Under the pieces are notes generated by a model. The model worked only from the letters and a program-made list of their open reading frames with translations. It was not told the DNA's origin and searched no databases. The translations under genes were made by a program, and so were the position numbers. A stretch of 64,000 nt of DNA from FW021-bin31 sp964478125 (lineage in GTDB: Bacteria; Bacteroidota; Bacteroidia; Chitinophagales; Chitinophagaceae): the NCBI GenBank assembly GCA_964478125.1, contig CAYZGR010000002.1, positions 62,001 through 126,000 on the forward strand. The letters are read 5' to 3'. Below are positions 25,163 to 34,647 of this stretch, in pieces (position 1 is the stretch's first letter; each line of letters begins with the position of its first letter).

Positions 25163-26137
25163 ATGATAAAATTATCCAATATGGATTTTCAGGGTATATC
25201 CGCATGCCTCACTCTTGCGCTCCTGCTGTCTACCTTTATCTCTTCCCCGGCCCATCCTTTCCATCTGCGTGCTTCCGATTCGGCAGCTATCCTTGGCAGA
25301 TGGGATATAACGGTCAACATCAATGGAAAGGCTTACCCCTCCTGGCTGGAAATCCATCTCTCAGGCTACAGGACACTGGTGGGACGATTTGTCGGAGTCG
25401 TGGGCAGTGCGCGTCCTGTGTCAAAAATAAACTTCAAAGACGGAAAAATGAGTTTTGTCATTCCCCCGCAATGGGAAGAAGGGAGCCGGGATCTCCATGT
25501 TGAAGGAGTCTTTAACAACGGCAAATTCAAGGGCGCCATGACCTTCAGCGATGGAAAAACGTATTCCTGGACAGGGGTGCGCGCTCCGGTTCTCCGGCGA
25601 GAAAGCAAGCCGGTCTGGGGAAAACCCATCCCCCTTTTCGATGGAAAAGATCTCAGCCAATGGCATGCCACCGGCCCGGATCAATGGAAGGTGGAATCCG
25701 GGATCCTGAGAAGCCCGCATTCCGGCTCCAACCTGGTCACCAACGAAGAATTCCAGGATTTTAAATTACATGTTGAGGTACGTTACCCCAAAGGCAGCAA
25801 CAGTGGCATTTATCTCAGAGGAAGATATGAGGTGCAGATCGTAGACAGCAAAGGAATGGAACCTTCCGACCTGCTTTTCGGCGCGGTGTACGGCTTTCTG
25901 CCTCCCAGTGAAATCGCAGCTAAAGCGGCGGGAGAATGGCAAGCTCTTGACATCACGTTGGTAGGCCGGATGGTCACCGTTGTGGCCAATGGAAAAGCCG
26001 TAATTTGCAATCGGGAAATACCCGGCATCACGGGCGGCGCCATAAACAGTAATGAAGGCGAACCCGGTCCCATCCTGTTACAGGGAGATCACGGCCCCGT
26101 GGATTATCGTAACATCATCATTACTCCTGCAAAATAA
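25163..26137 (+). CDS. Secreted DUF1080 (3-keto-disaccharide hydrolase-like) protein
   Basis: 324 residues. A hydrophobic N-terminal signal (about 12-30) suggests export. An N-terminal beta domain (about 45-140) precedes the concanavalin-like DUF1080 domain (about 150-322), recognised by PLFDGKDLSQWHATGP, WKVESGILRS, SNSGIYLRGRYEVQIVD, GEWQALDITLVG and the ending GPILLQGDHGPVDYRNI. DUF1080 proteins are frequent in Bacteroidota and Planctomycetota, and some hydrolyse 3-keto-glycosides. A role in periplasmic sugar breakdown is inferred. dacB follows 6 bp downstream and may share the transcript. Confidence 0.8.
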   Translation: MIKLSNMDFQGISACLTLALLLSTFISSPAHPFHLRASDSAAILGRWDITVNINGKAYPSWLEIHLSGYRTLVGRFVGVVGSARPVSKINFKDGKMSFVIPPQWEEGSRDLHVEGVFNNGKFKGAMTFSDGKTYSWTGVRAPVLRRESKPVWGKPIPLFDGKDLSQWHATGPDQWKVESGILRSPHSGSNLVTNEEFQDFKLHVEVRYPKGSNSGIYLRGRYEVQIVDSKGMEPSDLLFGAVYGFLPPSEIAAKAAGEWQALDITLVGRMVTVVANGKAVICNREIPGITGGAINSNEGEPGPILLQGDHGPVDYRNIIITPAK

Positions 26138-26143
26138 GGAAAG

Positions 26144-27577
26144 ATGATATTAAGACGTTTATTACCCAAAATAGGTCTATCTGTAATCAGCCTTATGATA
26201 TTCACTACCCTTAAGGCCCAATCTTTACAAGATAGAATAATTACCGCAACAAAACAATTCACTTCCGATCCACAGATGAGCCACGCGCTCACCTCTCTTA
26301 CCATCATAGAAGCCCAATCCGGCCAGGAGCTCTTTAACCTGAATGCTAAAGTAGGGCTGGCCCCGGCTTCCAATCTGAAAATCCTCACTGCCGCAACCGC
26401 TTTTTATCTCTTGGGAACCGATTTCTCTTACGAGACCAAAATATTTTATAGCGGAACTATAAAAAAAGGGATCCTCAACGGGGACCTCATTATACGCGGG
26501 AGTGGAGATCCCACGCTGGGCAGTTGGCGTTACGACCGGACAAAGATGAAAGTAGTTTTATCAGAATGGGTCAAAACGATTAAAGAAGCAGGTATCCAAA
26601 AAATAGAGGGTTCGGTCATTGGCGATCCCTCTATCTTTGAATCTCAAATCACTCCCAATGGATGGGTATGGCAGGATATAGGAAACTATTACGGAGCAGG
26701 AGCCTCCGGTCTCAATTGGCATGAAAATCAATATGACCTGCACCTGCTACCGGGCGACCGCATAGGGGATCCCGTAAAAATTACCGGCACCAGGCCGCTG
26801 ATGGAACAGCTACATTTCATTAATGAATTGAAAACGGGCAGTTCACACAGCGGCGATCGAACCTACATCTACGTGGCGCCCTACGGACACGTAGCCTACG
26901 TACGGGGAACCGCCCCGGCCAACCATCCCCGTTTTCAAGTTTCCGGATCCGTTCCGAGCCCGGCATTATTTTGTGCAAACAGTCTCCAAAAAGCATTGCA
27001 AGAAGACGGAATACCGGTATCCGGACCCGTAACGACTAGCCGGCTCCTGGAACTATCCGGCGAAAAACTCCCTTTGGACCTGCATCTGTTGGCTACGCAT
27101 ACTTCTCCTGATCTGACGAAAATCATTCATTGGTTCCTAAAGAGAAGCATCAATTTATATGGAGAACTCCTGATCAAAACCATTGCCTTTCAGGAAGAAA
27201 ACGAGGGCAGTACGAAAAAAGGCATAGAAATAGAAAAAAAATTTTGGGAAAGCAAAGGCCTCTCCCCAAAAGCATTACATGTCATGGATGGCAGCGGCCT
27301 TTCTCCGGAAAACCGGATCACCACGCAGGCGCTAGCCCGGGTATTGTTTCATGTCAGACAACAAAACTGGTATCCTGTATATAAAAAATGTCTGCCGGTC
27401 ATCCACAATATCCATATGAAAAGCGGCCACATAGACGGGGTGGCCTCCTACACCGGTTATTTGAGAAGCCGGGAAGGCACTCCTCTTATTTTTTCTTTTA
27501 TTGTAAATAATTATAATGGTTCGGTGGGCAGTGTCAATAGGAAAATGTTCCAATTATTGGACAAAATAAAATATTAG
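26144..27577 (+). CDS. dacB: D-alanyl-D-alanine carboxypeptidase/endopeptidase (PBP4, peptidase S13)
   Basis: A 477-residue secreted penicillin-binding protein trimming peptidoglycan peptide stems. The catalytic trio is present: SxxK as SNLK (Ser76, Lys79), SxN as SIN (Ser335) and KxG as KSG (Lys426) followed by HIDGVASYTGYL. The N-terminal hydrophobic stretch (about 8-25) ends at LKAQS, a fitting signal peptide site. Length and spacing match the S13 family with its large insert between the first two motifs. AAGGA lies just before the ATG. Confidence 0.92.
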   Translation: MILRRLLPKIGLSVISLMIFTTLKAQSLQDRIITATKQFTSDPQMSHALTSLTIIEAQSGQELFNLNAKVGLAPASNLKILTAATAFYLLGTDFSYETKIFYSGTIKKGILNGDLIIRGSGDPTLGSWRYDRTKMKVVLSEWVKTIKEAGIQKIEGSVIGDPSIFESQITPNGWVWQDIGNYYGAGASGLNWHENQYDLHLLPGDRIGDPVKITGTRPLMEQLHFINELKTGSSHSGDRTYIYVAPYGHVAYVRGTAPANHPRFQVSGSVPSPALFCANSLQKALQEDGIPVSGPVTTSRLLELSGEKLPLDLHLLATHTSPDLTKIIHWFLKRSINLYGELLIKTIAFQEENEGSTKKGIEIEKKFWESKGLSPKALHVMDGSGLSPENRITTQALARVLFHVRQQNWYPVYKKCLPVIHNIHMKSGHIDGVASYTGYLRSREGTPLIFSFIVNNYNGSVGSVNRKMFQLLDKIKY

Positions 27578-27598
27578 ATATTTCACAAAAGGACATTA

Positions 27599-28015
27599 TC
27601 AGCTTTTGACAAAAAAAGGCCGTAGTTTATCTGCCAACACAGGCGGCATATCACAGGTTTTCCCCGTAGAAACGTCTACAAAGGCCAGGATCACGCGGCC
27701 CGTATTGAGCAACTTCCCGGTTTCATTATATAATTCCGAATGAAAAGTGATCCTTCGATCTCCAGGCCACTCTTTTAAGATGGTTTTCACGGTGATCAGG
27801 TCATCATATAATGCAGGCCGTATAAACTTCGTATAGTACTCGGCTACCGGCATAATCAATCCCCCAGCCTCCAATTCTTTATAGGTAATTCCCAGGCTTC
27901 TGATCATATCTGTTCTGCCCACTTCATAATACAATGCATAATTTCCATAATATAAATAACCCATTGCATCGGTCTCTCCATAACGGACTCTGATCTCGAC
28001 TGTAGTGGTATACAT
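27599..28015 (-). CDS. Acyl-CoA thioesterase, YbgC/FadM hot-dog family
   Basis: A 138-residue hot-dog protein. The start IRVRYGETDAMGYLYYGNYALYYEVGRTD has the family's catalytic Asp within the usual Y-x-E/D-T-D-x-M-G-x-x-Y pattern. ADKLRPF ends the chain. It likely hydrolyses short or medium acyl-CoA or acyl-ACP; the substrate is not predictable. The DoxX gene lies 25 bp upstream on the same strand, so the two are probably co-transcribed, and dacB converges at 21 bp. Confidence 0.88.
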   Translation of the reverse strand: MYTTTVEIRVRYGETDAMGYLYYGNYALYYEVGRTDMIRSLGITYKELEAGGLIMPVAEYYTKFIRPALYDDLITVKTILKEWPGDRRITFHSELYNETGKLLNTGRVILAFVDVSTGKTCDMPPVLADKLRPFFVKS

Positions 28016-28040
28016 CCTGTTAATTATGTGTTAAAATATA

Positions 28041-28454
28041 TCAGCGCCTGGAAATCAATCGGTCCAGGGAAACCTTGCCCGGCCCTAAAAGCCAGAGGAT
28101 GACATATCCTAAAAGAAAATGCGCGCCTAGTTCCTGACGACCAAAACCATCATTTCCATGAACCATCAAAATAACCACTATCATTTCTATGATCAGCGGG
28201 ATGGTGATCCAACGGGTGAAAAGACCTAAAATAAGGAGCACAGAACAAAGCACTTCTGCAAACACAACCAATCCCAACATAAACGGGCTCCCCCATTGAA
28301 GCGGGTCGAAAAAATCGGAGGACATCTTGTTGAAATGCATGAGTTTGGGAAGGCCATGGTTAAGCATCATGACTCCTAATCCCACTCTTAAAAGTAAGAG
28401 ACAGAAATGTACCGTATTGGTACCAAATTTGGTGGAAAAAAAGATGTTGCTCAT
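28041..28454 (-). CDS. DoxX-family membrane protein
   Basis: A 137-residue four-helix membrane protein. LLRVGLGVMMLNHGLPKL opens helix 1, and RQELGAHFLLGYVILWLLGPG closes helix 4. The pattern matches bacterial DoxX proteins, some of which work with superoxide dismutase or thiosulfate handling; here there is no such neighbour and the role is undefined. It starts with ATG at 28454, facing the long TPR gene on the opposite strand. Confidence 0.85.
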   Translation of the reverse strand: MSNIFFSTKFGTNTVHFCLLLLRVGLGVMMLNHGLPKLMHFNKMSSDFFDPLQWGSPFMLGLVVFAEVLCSVLLILGLFTRWITIPLIIEMIVVILMVHGNDGFGRQELGAHFLLGYVILWLLGPGKVSLDRLISRR

Positions 28455-28550
28455 AGAGGAAATTTCAGCCGAAATTACACAATTTTGTTATTAACAATCA
28501 AAATACCCTTGATGGGGATAAACAAGACTCAGAGAAAAGTGGGAATCTAC

Positions 28551-28558
28551 TATCTTTG
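28551..28558 (+). promoter_or_regulatory. Candidate -7 box for the TPR / outer-membrane barrel / SPOR operon
   Basis: TATCTTTG on the plus strand. Three co-directional genes with short gaps (42 and 4 bp) follow, so this is the likely operon promoter; leader about 90 nt. Confidence 0.45.
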
Positions 28559-28655
28559 TCCGGGTAAACAACAAATTGCGGTTTCATTTTATTGGATCTT
28601 AAAATTTTTATTATAAAATAAACCCAGCTCTGAGACGTTACCATTGAACCATACC

Positions 28656-31600
28656 ATGCATATCAAGAACCGGATTATAATGAATTCAATCAGACAAAAA
28701 TCAGGATCCCCAAACGATTTCTCCAAATGGATATTCCTCCTGCCAATAGTTTGCCTCCTATGGACAAATACAACAGTTGCACAGGAAAACATTGTTTACC
28801 AGGATCCCGATCTTATCTTAAAAGAAGCCACAAAATTATATAACCACGGACTCTACGCAGATGCGCAGCCGTTATTCAAGAAACGCCTGGAAGAGATCAG
28901 TTATTTTAAAGAAACAGAACACCAATTAAGTCGGCAAGATGCCGGTTACTACTATATTTCCTGTGCTTTTCAACTGGATCAGCCTGATGCAGTAAGACTG
29001 GCTGAGGAATACATTCAAAGATCAAGCAGCAGTTCTCATCGACAAATGATGAGTTATCAGTTGGGACATTATTATTTCAAAAAAGGCGAATTTAAAAAGG
29101 CCATTCCTTATTATGAAAATGCCGGAATAGACAATTTATCCAACGATGAAATCGCAAAAGCCAAATTTGAACAAGCTTACTGTTATTTTAATTTAAAAGA
29201 GTTTGATAAAGCCTTCCCGTTATTTAATGCCATAAAGAACATTCATAATGCGTATTACCTTCCGGCAAATTATTATACCGGATATATTGCATTATACAAA
29301 AAAGATTATACAAATGCGTTAAGCTCTTTTCAAAAAGTAGTGAATAAAGAAAAATACAATCGGGTCGTTCCCTATTATATTGCAGAGATCTACTATTATC
29401 AGCATCAATATGATAAGCTATTGGATTATGCACAACCCTATTTAGAACAGGGCCATTTGTATTATGATGCGGACCTGCGTCATTTGGTAGGTCAAACCTA
29501 TTTTGAGAAACGAGCATATGAAAAAGCGCTTCCTTATCTCGCCAACTACGAAAAGCAGGCCAGTCAATTAAGAAAAGAAGACGTCTATGAACTGGCTTAT
29601 TGCTACTACAAGACGAATCAGTTGGACAAAGCCATCTCCGGCTTTAAGCAACTGAGCGGCACGACTGATTCTTTAGGACAAAATTCCATGTACATTCTGG
29701 GAGACTGTTATTTAAAAAAGGGGAAAAAGGCAGAAGCACGCCAGGCATTTGCTTTTTGCGCGCGTTCTTCCTACAATGCCAAACAACAGGAAGTCTCCAA
29801 ATTTAATTATGGGAAGCTTTCATATGAGCTGGGGTATCAGGATGCTGCATTAAAAACATTGAAAGCCTTTATTACCGATTATCCGCAGTCGGAATACAAT
29901 CAGCAATCACGGGAGATACTGGCGCAGTTGTTCATGAATACCGAAGATTATAAAAATGCCTATGCAGTGATCAAAGAACTACCAAAAGATCGCAACTCTG
30001 TAAAAGAAGCTTATCAAAGGGTAACGTTCGGACGGGCCATGCAATTGATCAATGACGGCAACCTTCCCGGAGCGGACCGGATGCTTGATCAGTCGCTCGG
30101 CTACAGCCTGAATCGCAAGTTGAAGCTGCTGGCCTACTTTTGGAAAGGGGAGATCGCACTTAGAAACAACAAACCTAAAGAAGCCATTCAATACATCCGC
30201 TTATATTTACCCGATCAAAACAGGGGCGCTCCGCCCGCCATGGGAGAAGCCAATGTACAAACGGCCCATTACAACCTGGGATATAGTTATCTGAAGGAGA
30301 AGAATTACGAAGAAGCGCTTCAACAATTTAAAGAAGCACAGCGGATTTTTGGTACCAACGGGGCAACCATTGCCAATGATTCCAAACTTCGGGAGGCAGA
30401 TTGTTACTACATGCTTAAAGATTACAATCAGGCTATTAAGTTCTATAATCAGGCCATTGCTACGGGAGGCGCCGGAAGCGATTACGCCCTTTATCAAAAG
30501 GCTATTATTTCGGGAATTCTGGGCGACAATACGCAAAAGGTTTCTATCCTCAACAAGCTGTCTAGCCATTATCCTCAATCCGGCTATCAGGATGATGCCA
30601 ATTATCAGATCGGCTTAACCTACATGGATGAGGAAAATTATAGCGCCGCTATTCCGTATTTGGAAAAAGTGGCCAATGAACCTCAAAATCCCAATGCCCC
30701 AAAAGCCTTATTAAAGTTGGCGCTGGCACATTATAACCGGGGGAACAACACTTCCGCCGCGGAAAGTTATAAGAAGCTGATTAAACAATATCCCAATACA
30801 CCACAGGCCCGGCAGGCCATGCAAAGCCTGAGCAGCCTGTATGTTAGCAATGGACAACCCGATGCCTATGTAAACTTCCTGAAATCCATCGGCAGATCTG
30901 TAAATGCTTCCGTGGAAGACTCCCTTTCTTATGCAGCTGGAGAATCCAGTTTTGGGGACAGCCGTTATAAGGAAGCGATACAACAGTTCAATAGTTATCT
31001 TTCCAGATTTCCGGAGGGCCGTTTTGCCTTAAAAGCACATTTTTACAGGGCAGAGAGCGCCTATAATCAAAAAAATTATGACCGGGCCTTAAAAGATTAC
31101 GAGTATGTTCTCTCGCAAGGCGCAAGCGCATTCAACCAACACGCCGCTCTACAGGCAGCTTCCATCAACTTTTATCAAGATAAGAATTATACAAAGGCGC
31201 TGAAAGAATACCAAACATTAAAGCAGCTTTCCACCAGCAAAGAAAATACTTTAACGGCATTACGCGGCATTCTGCGAAGCCATTACGAGCTTCGGCAATG
31301 GGATGAGATAAAGACGGCGGCGAATGACCTCCTTGCCATACAAAATATCAGCACGGGCGATCAGATCGTCTGCTATTTTTACCTGGGACGAGCTGCTCAG
31401 ATGCAACAAGACTGCCCCGCCGCCATAAATCAATATCAAAAAGTGGCCGGAATGACCACCTCCGAACTGGGAGCGGAATCCCGCTATTATATAGCCCAAT
31501 GTATGTTTGAACAGGAGCAACTGAAAGCGGCGGAAAAAGCCGCCTTCGATGTGATCAAAAAGACGCCATCCTACGACTTTTGGGTTACGAAAGCGTATAT

Positions 31601-31811
31601 TCTCCTGGGAGAAATCTTTTGGAAAGAAAAAGATTATTTTAATGCAAAAGCCACCTTGCAAAGCATCGTTGATCATAGTAAAATACCCGAATTAACGGAA
31701 GAAGCCGGAAAACTTCTGGATCAGGTCACGGCGGAAGAAAAAGAACATTCCAAGATTATAGACACTTCCGCTTCGACGTCGACAAGTGAGGACCGTGCGA
31801 ATAACCAGTAA
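28656..31811 (+). CDS. Large secreted TPR protein (BamD/PorW-like)
   Basis: About 1051 residues. The first ATG is at 28656, with an in-frame TTG at 28644 and another ATG at 28680. A signal segment (WIFLLPIVCLLWTNTTVAQ) leads into more than twenty tetratricopeptide units, for example YYFKKGEFKKAIPYYENAG, YNQKNYDRALKDYEYVL and NYSAAIPYLEKVAN. No enzymatic motif is seen. Long periplasmic TPR proteins in Bacteroidota include the gliding/type IX secretion protein SprE/PorW; the resemblance is architectural and does not establish that role. The next gene encodes an outer-membrane barrel, so it is probably the periplasmic partner of that barrel. Confidence 0.75.
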   Translation: MHIKNRIIMNSIRQKSGSPNDFSKWIFLLPIVCLLWTNTTVAQENIVYQDPDLILKEATKLYNHGLYADAQPLFKKRLEEISYFKETEHQLSRQDAGYYYISCAFQLDQPDAVRLAEEYIQRSSSSSHRQMMSYQLGHYYFKKGEFKKAIPYYENAGIDNLSNDEIAKAKFEQAYCYFNLKEFDKAFPLFNAIKNIHNAYYLPANYYTGYIALYKKDYTNALSSFQKVVNKEKYNRVVPYYIAEIYYYQHQYDKLLDYAQPYLEQGHLYYDADLRHLVGQTYFEKRAYEKALPYLANYEKQASQLRKEDVYELAYCYYKTNQLDKAISGFKQLSGTTDSLGQNSMYILGDCYLKKGKKAEARQAFAFCARSSYNAKQQEVSKFNYGKLSYELGYQDAALKTLKAFITDYPQSEYNQQSREILAQLFMNTEDYKNAYAVIKELPKDRNSVKEAYQRVTFGRAMQLINDGNLPGADRMLDQSLGYSLNRKLKLLAYFWKGEIALRNNKPKEAIQYIRLYLPDQNRGAPPAMGEANVQTAHYNLGYSYLKEKNYEEALQQFKEAQRIFGTNGATIANDSKLREADCYYMLKDYNQAIKFYNQAIATGGAGSDYALYQKAIISGILGDNTQKVSILNKLSSHYPQSGYQDDANYQIGLTYMDEENYSAAIPYLEKVANEPQNPNAPKALLKLALAHYNRGNNTSAAESYKKLIKQYPNTPQARQAMQSLSSLYVSNGQPDAYVNFLKSIGRSVNASVEDSLSYAAGESSFGDSRYKEAIQQFNSYLSRFPEGRFALKAHFYRAESAYNQKNYDRALKDYEYVLSQGASAFNQHAALQAASINFYQDKNYTKALKEYQTLKQLSTSKENTLTALRGILRSHYELRQWDEIKTAANDLLAIQNISTGDQIVCYFYLGRAAQMQQDCPAAINQYQKVAGMTTSELGAESRYYIAQCMFEQEQLKAAEKAAFDVIKKTPSYDFWVTKAYILLGEIFWKEKDYFNAKATLQSIVDHSKIPELTEEAGKLLDQVTAEEKEHSKIIDTSASTSTSEDRANNQ

Positions 31812-31852
31812 AAATAAATTAGACAGACACCAGGCAAAACAACCCATAGACC

Positions 31853-33496
31853 ATGCAAAGAAAAGTGCCCATTTATAACCGTTTCTTTTTGCTCACGCTG
31901 CTGATGATATTCACGGATATTTTCATCACGAAGGCACAGCAAAAAAATGACAGCCTGCAAAAACAGACTATTGATATTTATAATATTTACCAGCCTACAT
32001 TAAGAGAAGCCGCTAAATTAAATTTGAACACCAGTCTCCCGCAAACAACTCAAAACCGGCCCAACCTGGTTTATAGTATCCCGTCACAAAACCTATATTT
32101 CACCTATTCACCAGTGCCCCTGCAGCCTCTTGCAATGGGTATTGACACTTCTGCCATGTTGCTGTACAATAACTATATCAAAGCAGGGATCGGGAATCAC
32201 AGTACCCCATTAATCCAGGCAGGCTTAAGCAATGGAAGCAACTCCGTCTTTCAATATGGTTTGAATTTTAATTATCTGTCCTCCAAAGGGAGTCTTGAAA
32301 ACCAGCAATTCAGTAAAGCCGGTCTGTTGCTGCATGGCAGGTACTTTTCCAACAATCAGGAATACCATGCTTCGGTATCTTATGATCGCCATGGTATCCG
32401 GTATTATGGATATGATCACGACACCACCAAATTTATCAATGACGAGCTGAAACAGGTCTATAATGATCTGTCTATAAAGATCGGCATGCAGAATAGCGCA
32501 GACAATTCTATCAAGCTCAATTACCAGCCGGAAATAGGATTAAGTAACTTTTTCGATAAATATGACCGCAATGAAACTACTTTTAAAATAGATATTCCGA
32601 TACAAAAAGTTATTGTAGAGGATATTTATTTCAGTGCAGAATTATTAGGAGGTTTTGCCAGATACCAGGATAATGAAAATGCTTATACCAATTCTCTCGT
32701 ATCTGTTCATCCCGCTTTAGTGATCTCCAAACCTCATTTCATATTACATGCCGGATTAAATCCCACCTGGTCTAAAGATCAATTTTATTTACTTCCCGAT
32801 ATTGTAAACGAGACCGACCTGATCAAAGATAAACTTATACTAAGCAGCGGGTGGATATCCTATTTCAGCCAAAATACTTATAAGGCGCTCGTAAAAGAAA
32901 ATCCTTTTATCAATAACTATAACGATCCTTTAAACACCCGCATAGAAGAAAAATATACCGGAATAAAAGGGTCTATAAGCAATCATTTTACGTATAATAC
33001 CAAATTTGCCTTCCTCAATTATCATGATCGTCCCTTATACCTGAATGATTCGCTGTATGGCAATAAATTTAATCTGGTTAATGAAGAAGAGCTAAAAGCT
33101 TATGAATTTCATGCAGAATTAGGTTATGTATTAGGTGAAAAATTTAAAGCCAAATTAAGCGGCAGCTGGTTCAATTACTTCAAACAAACTACTGAAGATA
33201 AACCCTGGGGATTGCGTCCGTTTACCACGGACCTGTATTTACAATATGGCATAGACAAATTACAGTTATCTGCCGATATTTATGCATTGAGCGGAAGCTA
33301 TTATAAAACAGCCTCCGGGGAAGCTGAAAAAACGAAGGGGGCCTTTGATATCAACCTGGGCGGAAGTTATGAAGTGATCAAGCAATTCGATATCTGGTTA
33401 AATGTGAATAATCTTTTGAACAATCATTACCAAAGGTGGAACCAATATCCGTCCATAGGTCTGAATGTCATTGGCGGTATCATGATAAAATTTTAG
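31853..33496 (+). CDS. Outer-membrane beta-barrel protein paired with the TPR gene
   Basis: 547 residues. It has an N-terminal signal (FFLLTLLMIFTDIFITKAQ), then a short periplasmic stretch, then alternating amphipathic strands rich in Tyr/Phe/Asn. The end VIGGIMIKF has the terminal aromatic typical of BamA substrates. It has no plug domain or TonB box that I can see, although such proteins are sometimes annotated as TonB-dependent receptors. It follows the TPR gene by 42 bp and precedes the SPOR gene by 4 bp, so the three form one unit. Function unknown; a structural or secretion-linked barrel is the reasonable inference. Confidence 0.7.
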   Translation: MQRKVPIYNRFFLLTLLMIFTDIFITKAQQKNDSLQKQTIDIYNIYQPTLREAAKLNLNTSLPQTTQNRPNLVYSIPSQNLYFTYSPVPLQPLAMGIDTSAMLLYNNYIKAGIGNHSTPLIQAGLSNGSNSVFQYGLNFNYLSSKGSLENQQFSKAGLLLHGRYFSNNQEYHASVSYDRHGIRYYGYDHDTTKFINDELKQVYNDLSIKIGMQNSADNSIKLNYQPEIGLSNFFDKYDRNETTFKIDIPIQKVIVEDIYFSAELLGGFARYQDNENAYTNSLVSVHPALVISKPHFILHAGLNPTWSKDQFYLLPDIVNETDLIKDKLILSSGWISYFSQNTYKALVKENPFINNYNDPLNTRIEEKYTGIKGSISNHFTYNTKFAFLNYHDRPLYLNDSLYGNKFNLVNEEELKAYEFHAELGYVLGEKFKAKLSGSWFNYFKQTTEDKPWGLRPFTTDLYLQYGIDKLQLSADIYALSGSYYKTASGEAEKTKGAFDINLGGSYEVIKQFDIWLNVNNLLNNHYQRWNQYPSIGLNVIGGIMIKF

Positions 33497-33500
33497 TGGG

Positions 33501-34424
33501 TTGCAAAAGTACCTTGAACTCATAAGCCGACTTTTGGAGAAAGAGAAAACGGCCTGTTTCCTCCCGGGGATCGGCATGCTCCAGTTTAAAGAAGAACCGG
33601 CCAAGGTTGATACCGGTAAAGGTCATCTATATCCTCCCCATACCTATATCGTTCTGGAAAGAACTGAAAACCCGCTTCCTCCATACCATTCTGTTATTCA
33701 GGAAATAAAAAGGAGTTTCGGCCTTTCAGACGAAGAAGCAGGTACAGAATGGGGCAAAACCATTGAACATATTAAAAAGCTATTGGCAACGGAAGGTCGC
33801 GTCCGTTTACCCGGAATAGGTAGATTCGTTTTAAATGATCAACAGGTTTTGACTTTTGTCGAATCGCCAGAGCGATATATGCTTTATCCAAAGGTTGCTT
33901 ACCTGTCTCCTTCACCCGCCGCTATCCCTCCGGGTATTGAAGAAGAATCCGATTATGTGGGATCTACGGGCAAAAAAAGTTGGATATGGCTCCTTACCCT
34001 AGGAATCATTATTCTTGCAGGGGTCGGTTTTTTTCTATACAAATATCAAAATACACTTTTCCCCGTTACCGGGGAATCGGAATCCACAACCGATGCTACT
34101 ACGGCAAACCAGGTAAAACCTGAACTTTCTAATCCTTTAAAGGACACAACAGTGGGACAAAAAGAAACGCCTTCCGGTGTTGAAGCTTCGGACTCTATTC
34201 ATTTTGCCGTAATATACACGGTTTACCATAGCCAAAAGACGGCTGAAAGGCATTATAAGCAAATGCAGGCCTGGGGGCATAATGTGTCGGTTTATTCAAA
34301 AGATTCTGTAACTTATCAATTGGGATATCCCTATTATGAACTACCTGCAGATACCGCCAAACGACTTAAAGAGATTAAAAAGCTGTATGGCGGAAATCCT
34401 TATATCATTTATCCTGAAAAATAA
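33501..34424 (+). CDS. HU-CCDC81 and SPOR domain membrane protein
   Basis: 307 residues starting with TTG 4 bp after the upstream stop codon (translational coupling; no in-frame ATG is near). The cytoplasmic half is a CCDC81-like pair of HU-type modules (about 1-130: FLPGIGMLQFKEEPAKV and VRLPGIGRFVLND). A single membrane helix (about 161-180) follows, then a Ser/Thr-rich linker (about 188-228) and a periplasmic SPOR domain (about 230-305) ending GGNPYIIYPEK. SPOR binds denuded glycan strands at the septum, so a protein linking a DNA-like or cytoskeletal HU fold with peptidoglycan is implied. This architecture is frequent in Bacteroidota but its role is unproven. Confidence 0.8.
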   Translation: MQKYLELISRLLEKEKTACFLPGIGMLQFKEEPAKVDTGKGHLYPPHTYIVLERTENPLPPYHSVIQEIKRSFGLSDEEAGTEWGKTIEHIKKLLATEGRVRLPGIGRFVLNDQQVLTFVESPERYMLYPKVAYLSPSPAAIPPGIEEESDYVGSTGKKSWIWLLTLGIIILAGVGFFLYKYQNTLFPVTGESESTTDATTANQVKPELSNPLKDTTVGQKETPSGVEASDSIHFAVIYTVYHSQKTAERHYKQMQAWGHNVSVYSKDSVTYQLGYPYYELPADTAKRLKEIKKLYGGNPYIIYPEK

Positions 34425-34469
34425 ATCTCTAATAACATTCGATTAACGACTTATTTTAAAAACTGCTCT

Positions 34470-34477
34470 TACCTTTG
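34470..34477 (+). promoter_or_regulatory. -7 box of a candidate small RNA
   Basis: TACCTTTG on the plus strand, 46 bp after the SPOR gene stop. No ORF of any length starts downstream on this strand; a terminator follows about 145 bp later. A -33 TTG is not obvious. Confidence 0.45.
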
Positions 34478-34483
34478 TTTTGT

Positions 34484-34647
34484 CAACGAAACGAAAGAGA
34501 GACATCAATGATTCGGATGAAGATCTGATGACATGATAAAATAGCTAAAAGCAGGTCGGCCTTCAAGGGCGGCAAGCTATAGCAGAGAGTAGTAATTTTT
34601 CAAAGGGTTTAACACAGACCCCGCTGTTCCCAGCGGGGTAATTTTTT
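34484..34647 (+). ncRNA. Candidate structured small RNA (about 160 nt) between the SPOR gene and murB
   Basis: A -7 box and an excellent terminator bracket a non-coding, purine-rich stretch. Reading frames inside are interrupted at once (ATGATTCGGATGAAGATC then TGA). Two further local hairpins can be drawn. TCGGAT-GAAG-ATCTGA forms a 6-bp stem around 34513-34528. ATAGCT (34541-34546) pairs with AGCTAT (about 34575-34580), enclosing GCCT-TCAA-GGGC. I do not recognise it as tmRNA, RNase P, SRP RNA or a known riboswitch. It lies on the strand opposite murB, ending at the murB stop codon. Confidence 0.5.
34619..34647 (+). terminator. Strong rho-independent terminator
   Basis: Perfect 8-bp GC-rich stem CCCCGCTG/CAGCGGGG with a TTCC loop, followed by TAATTTTTT. 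The T tract is on the plus strand. It overlaps the murB stop codon on the other strand. Confidence 0.8.

Noticed and set aside
34484..34647. 6S RNA, tmRNA or SRP RNA identity for the candidate small RNA
   Set aside because: I could not find a long closing stem as in 6S RNA, a tRNA-like end as in tmRNA, or the SRP Alu/S-domain motif, so the class is left open.
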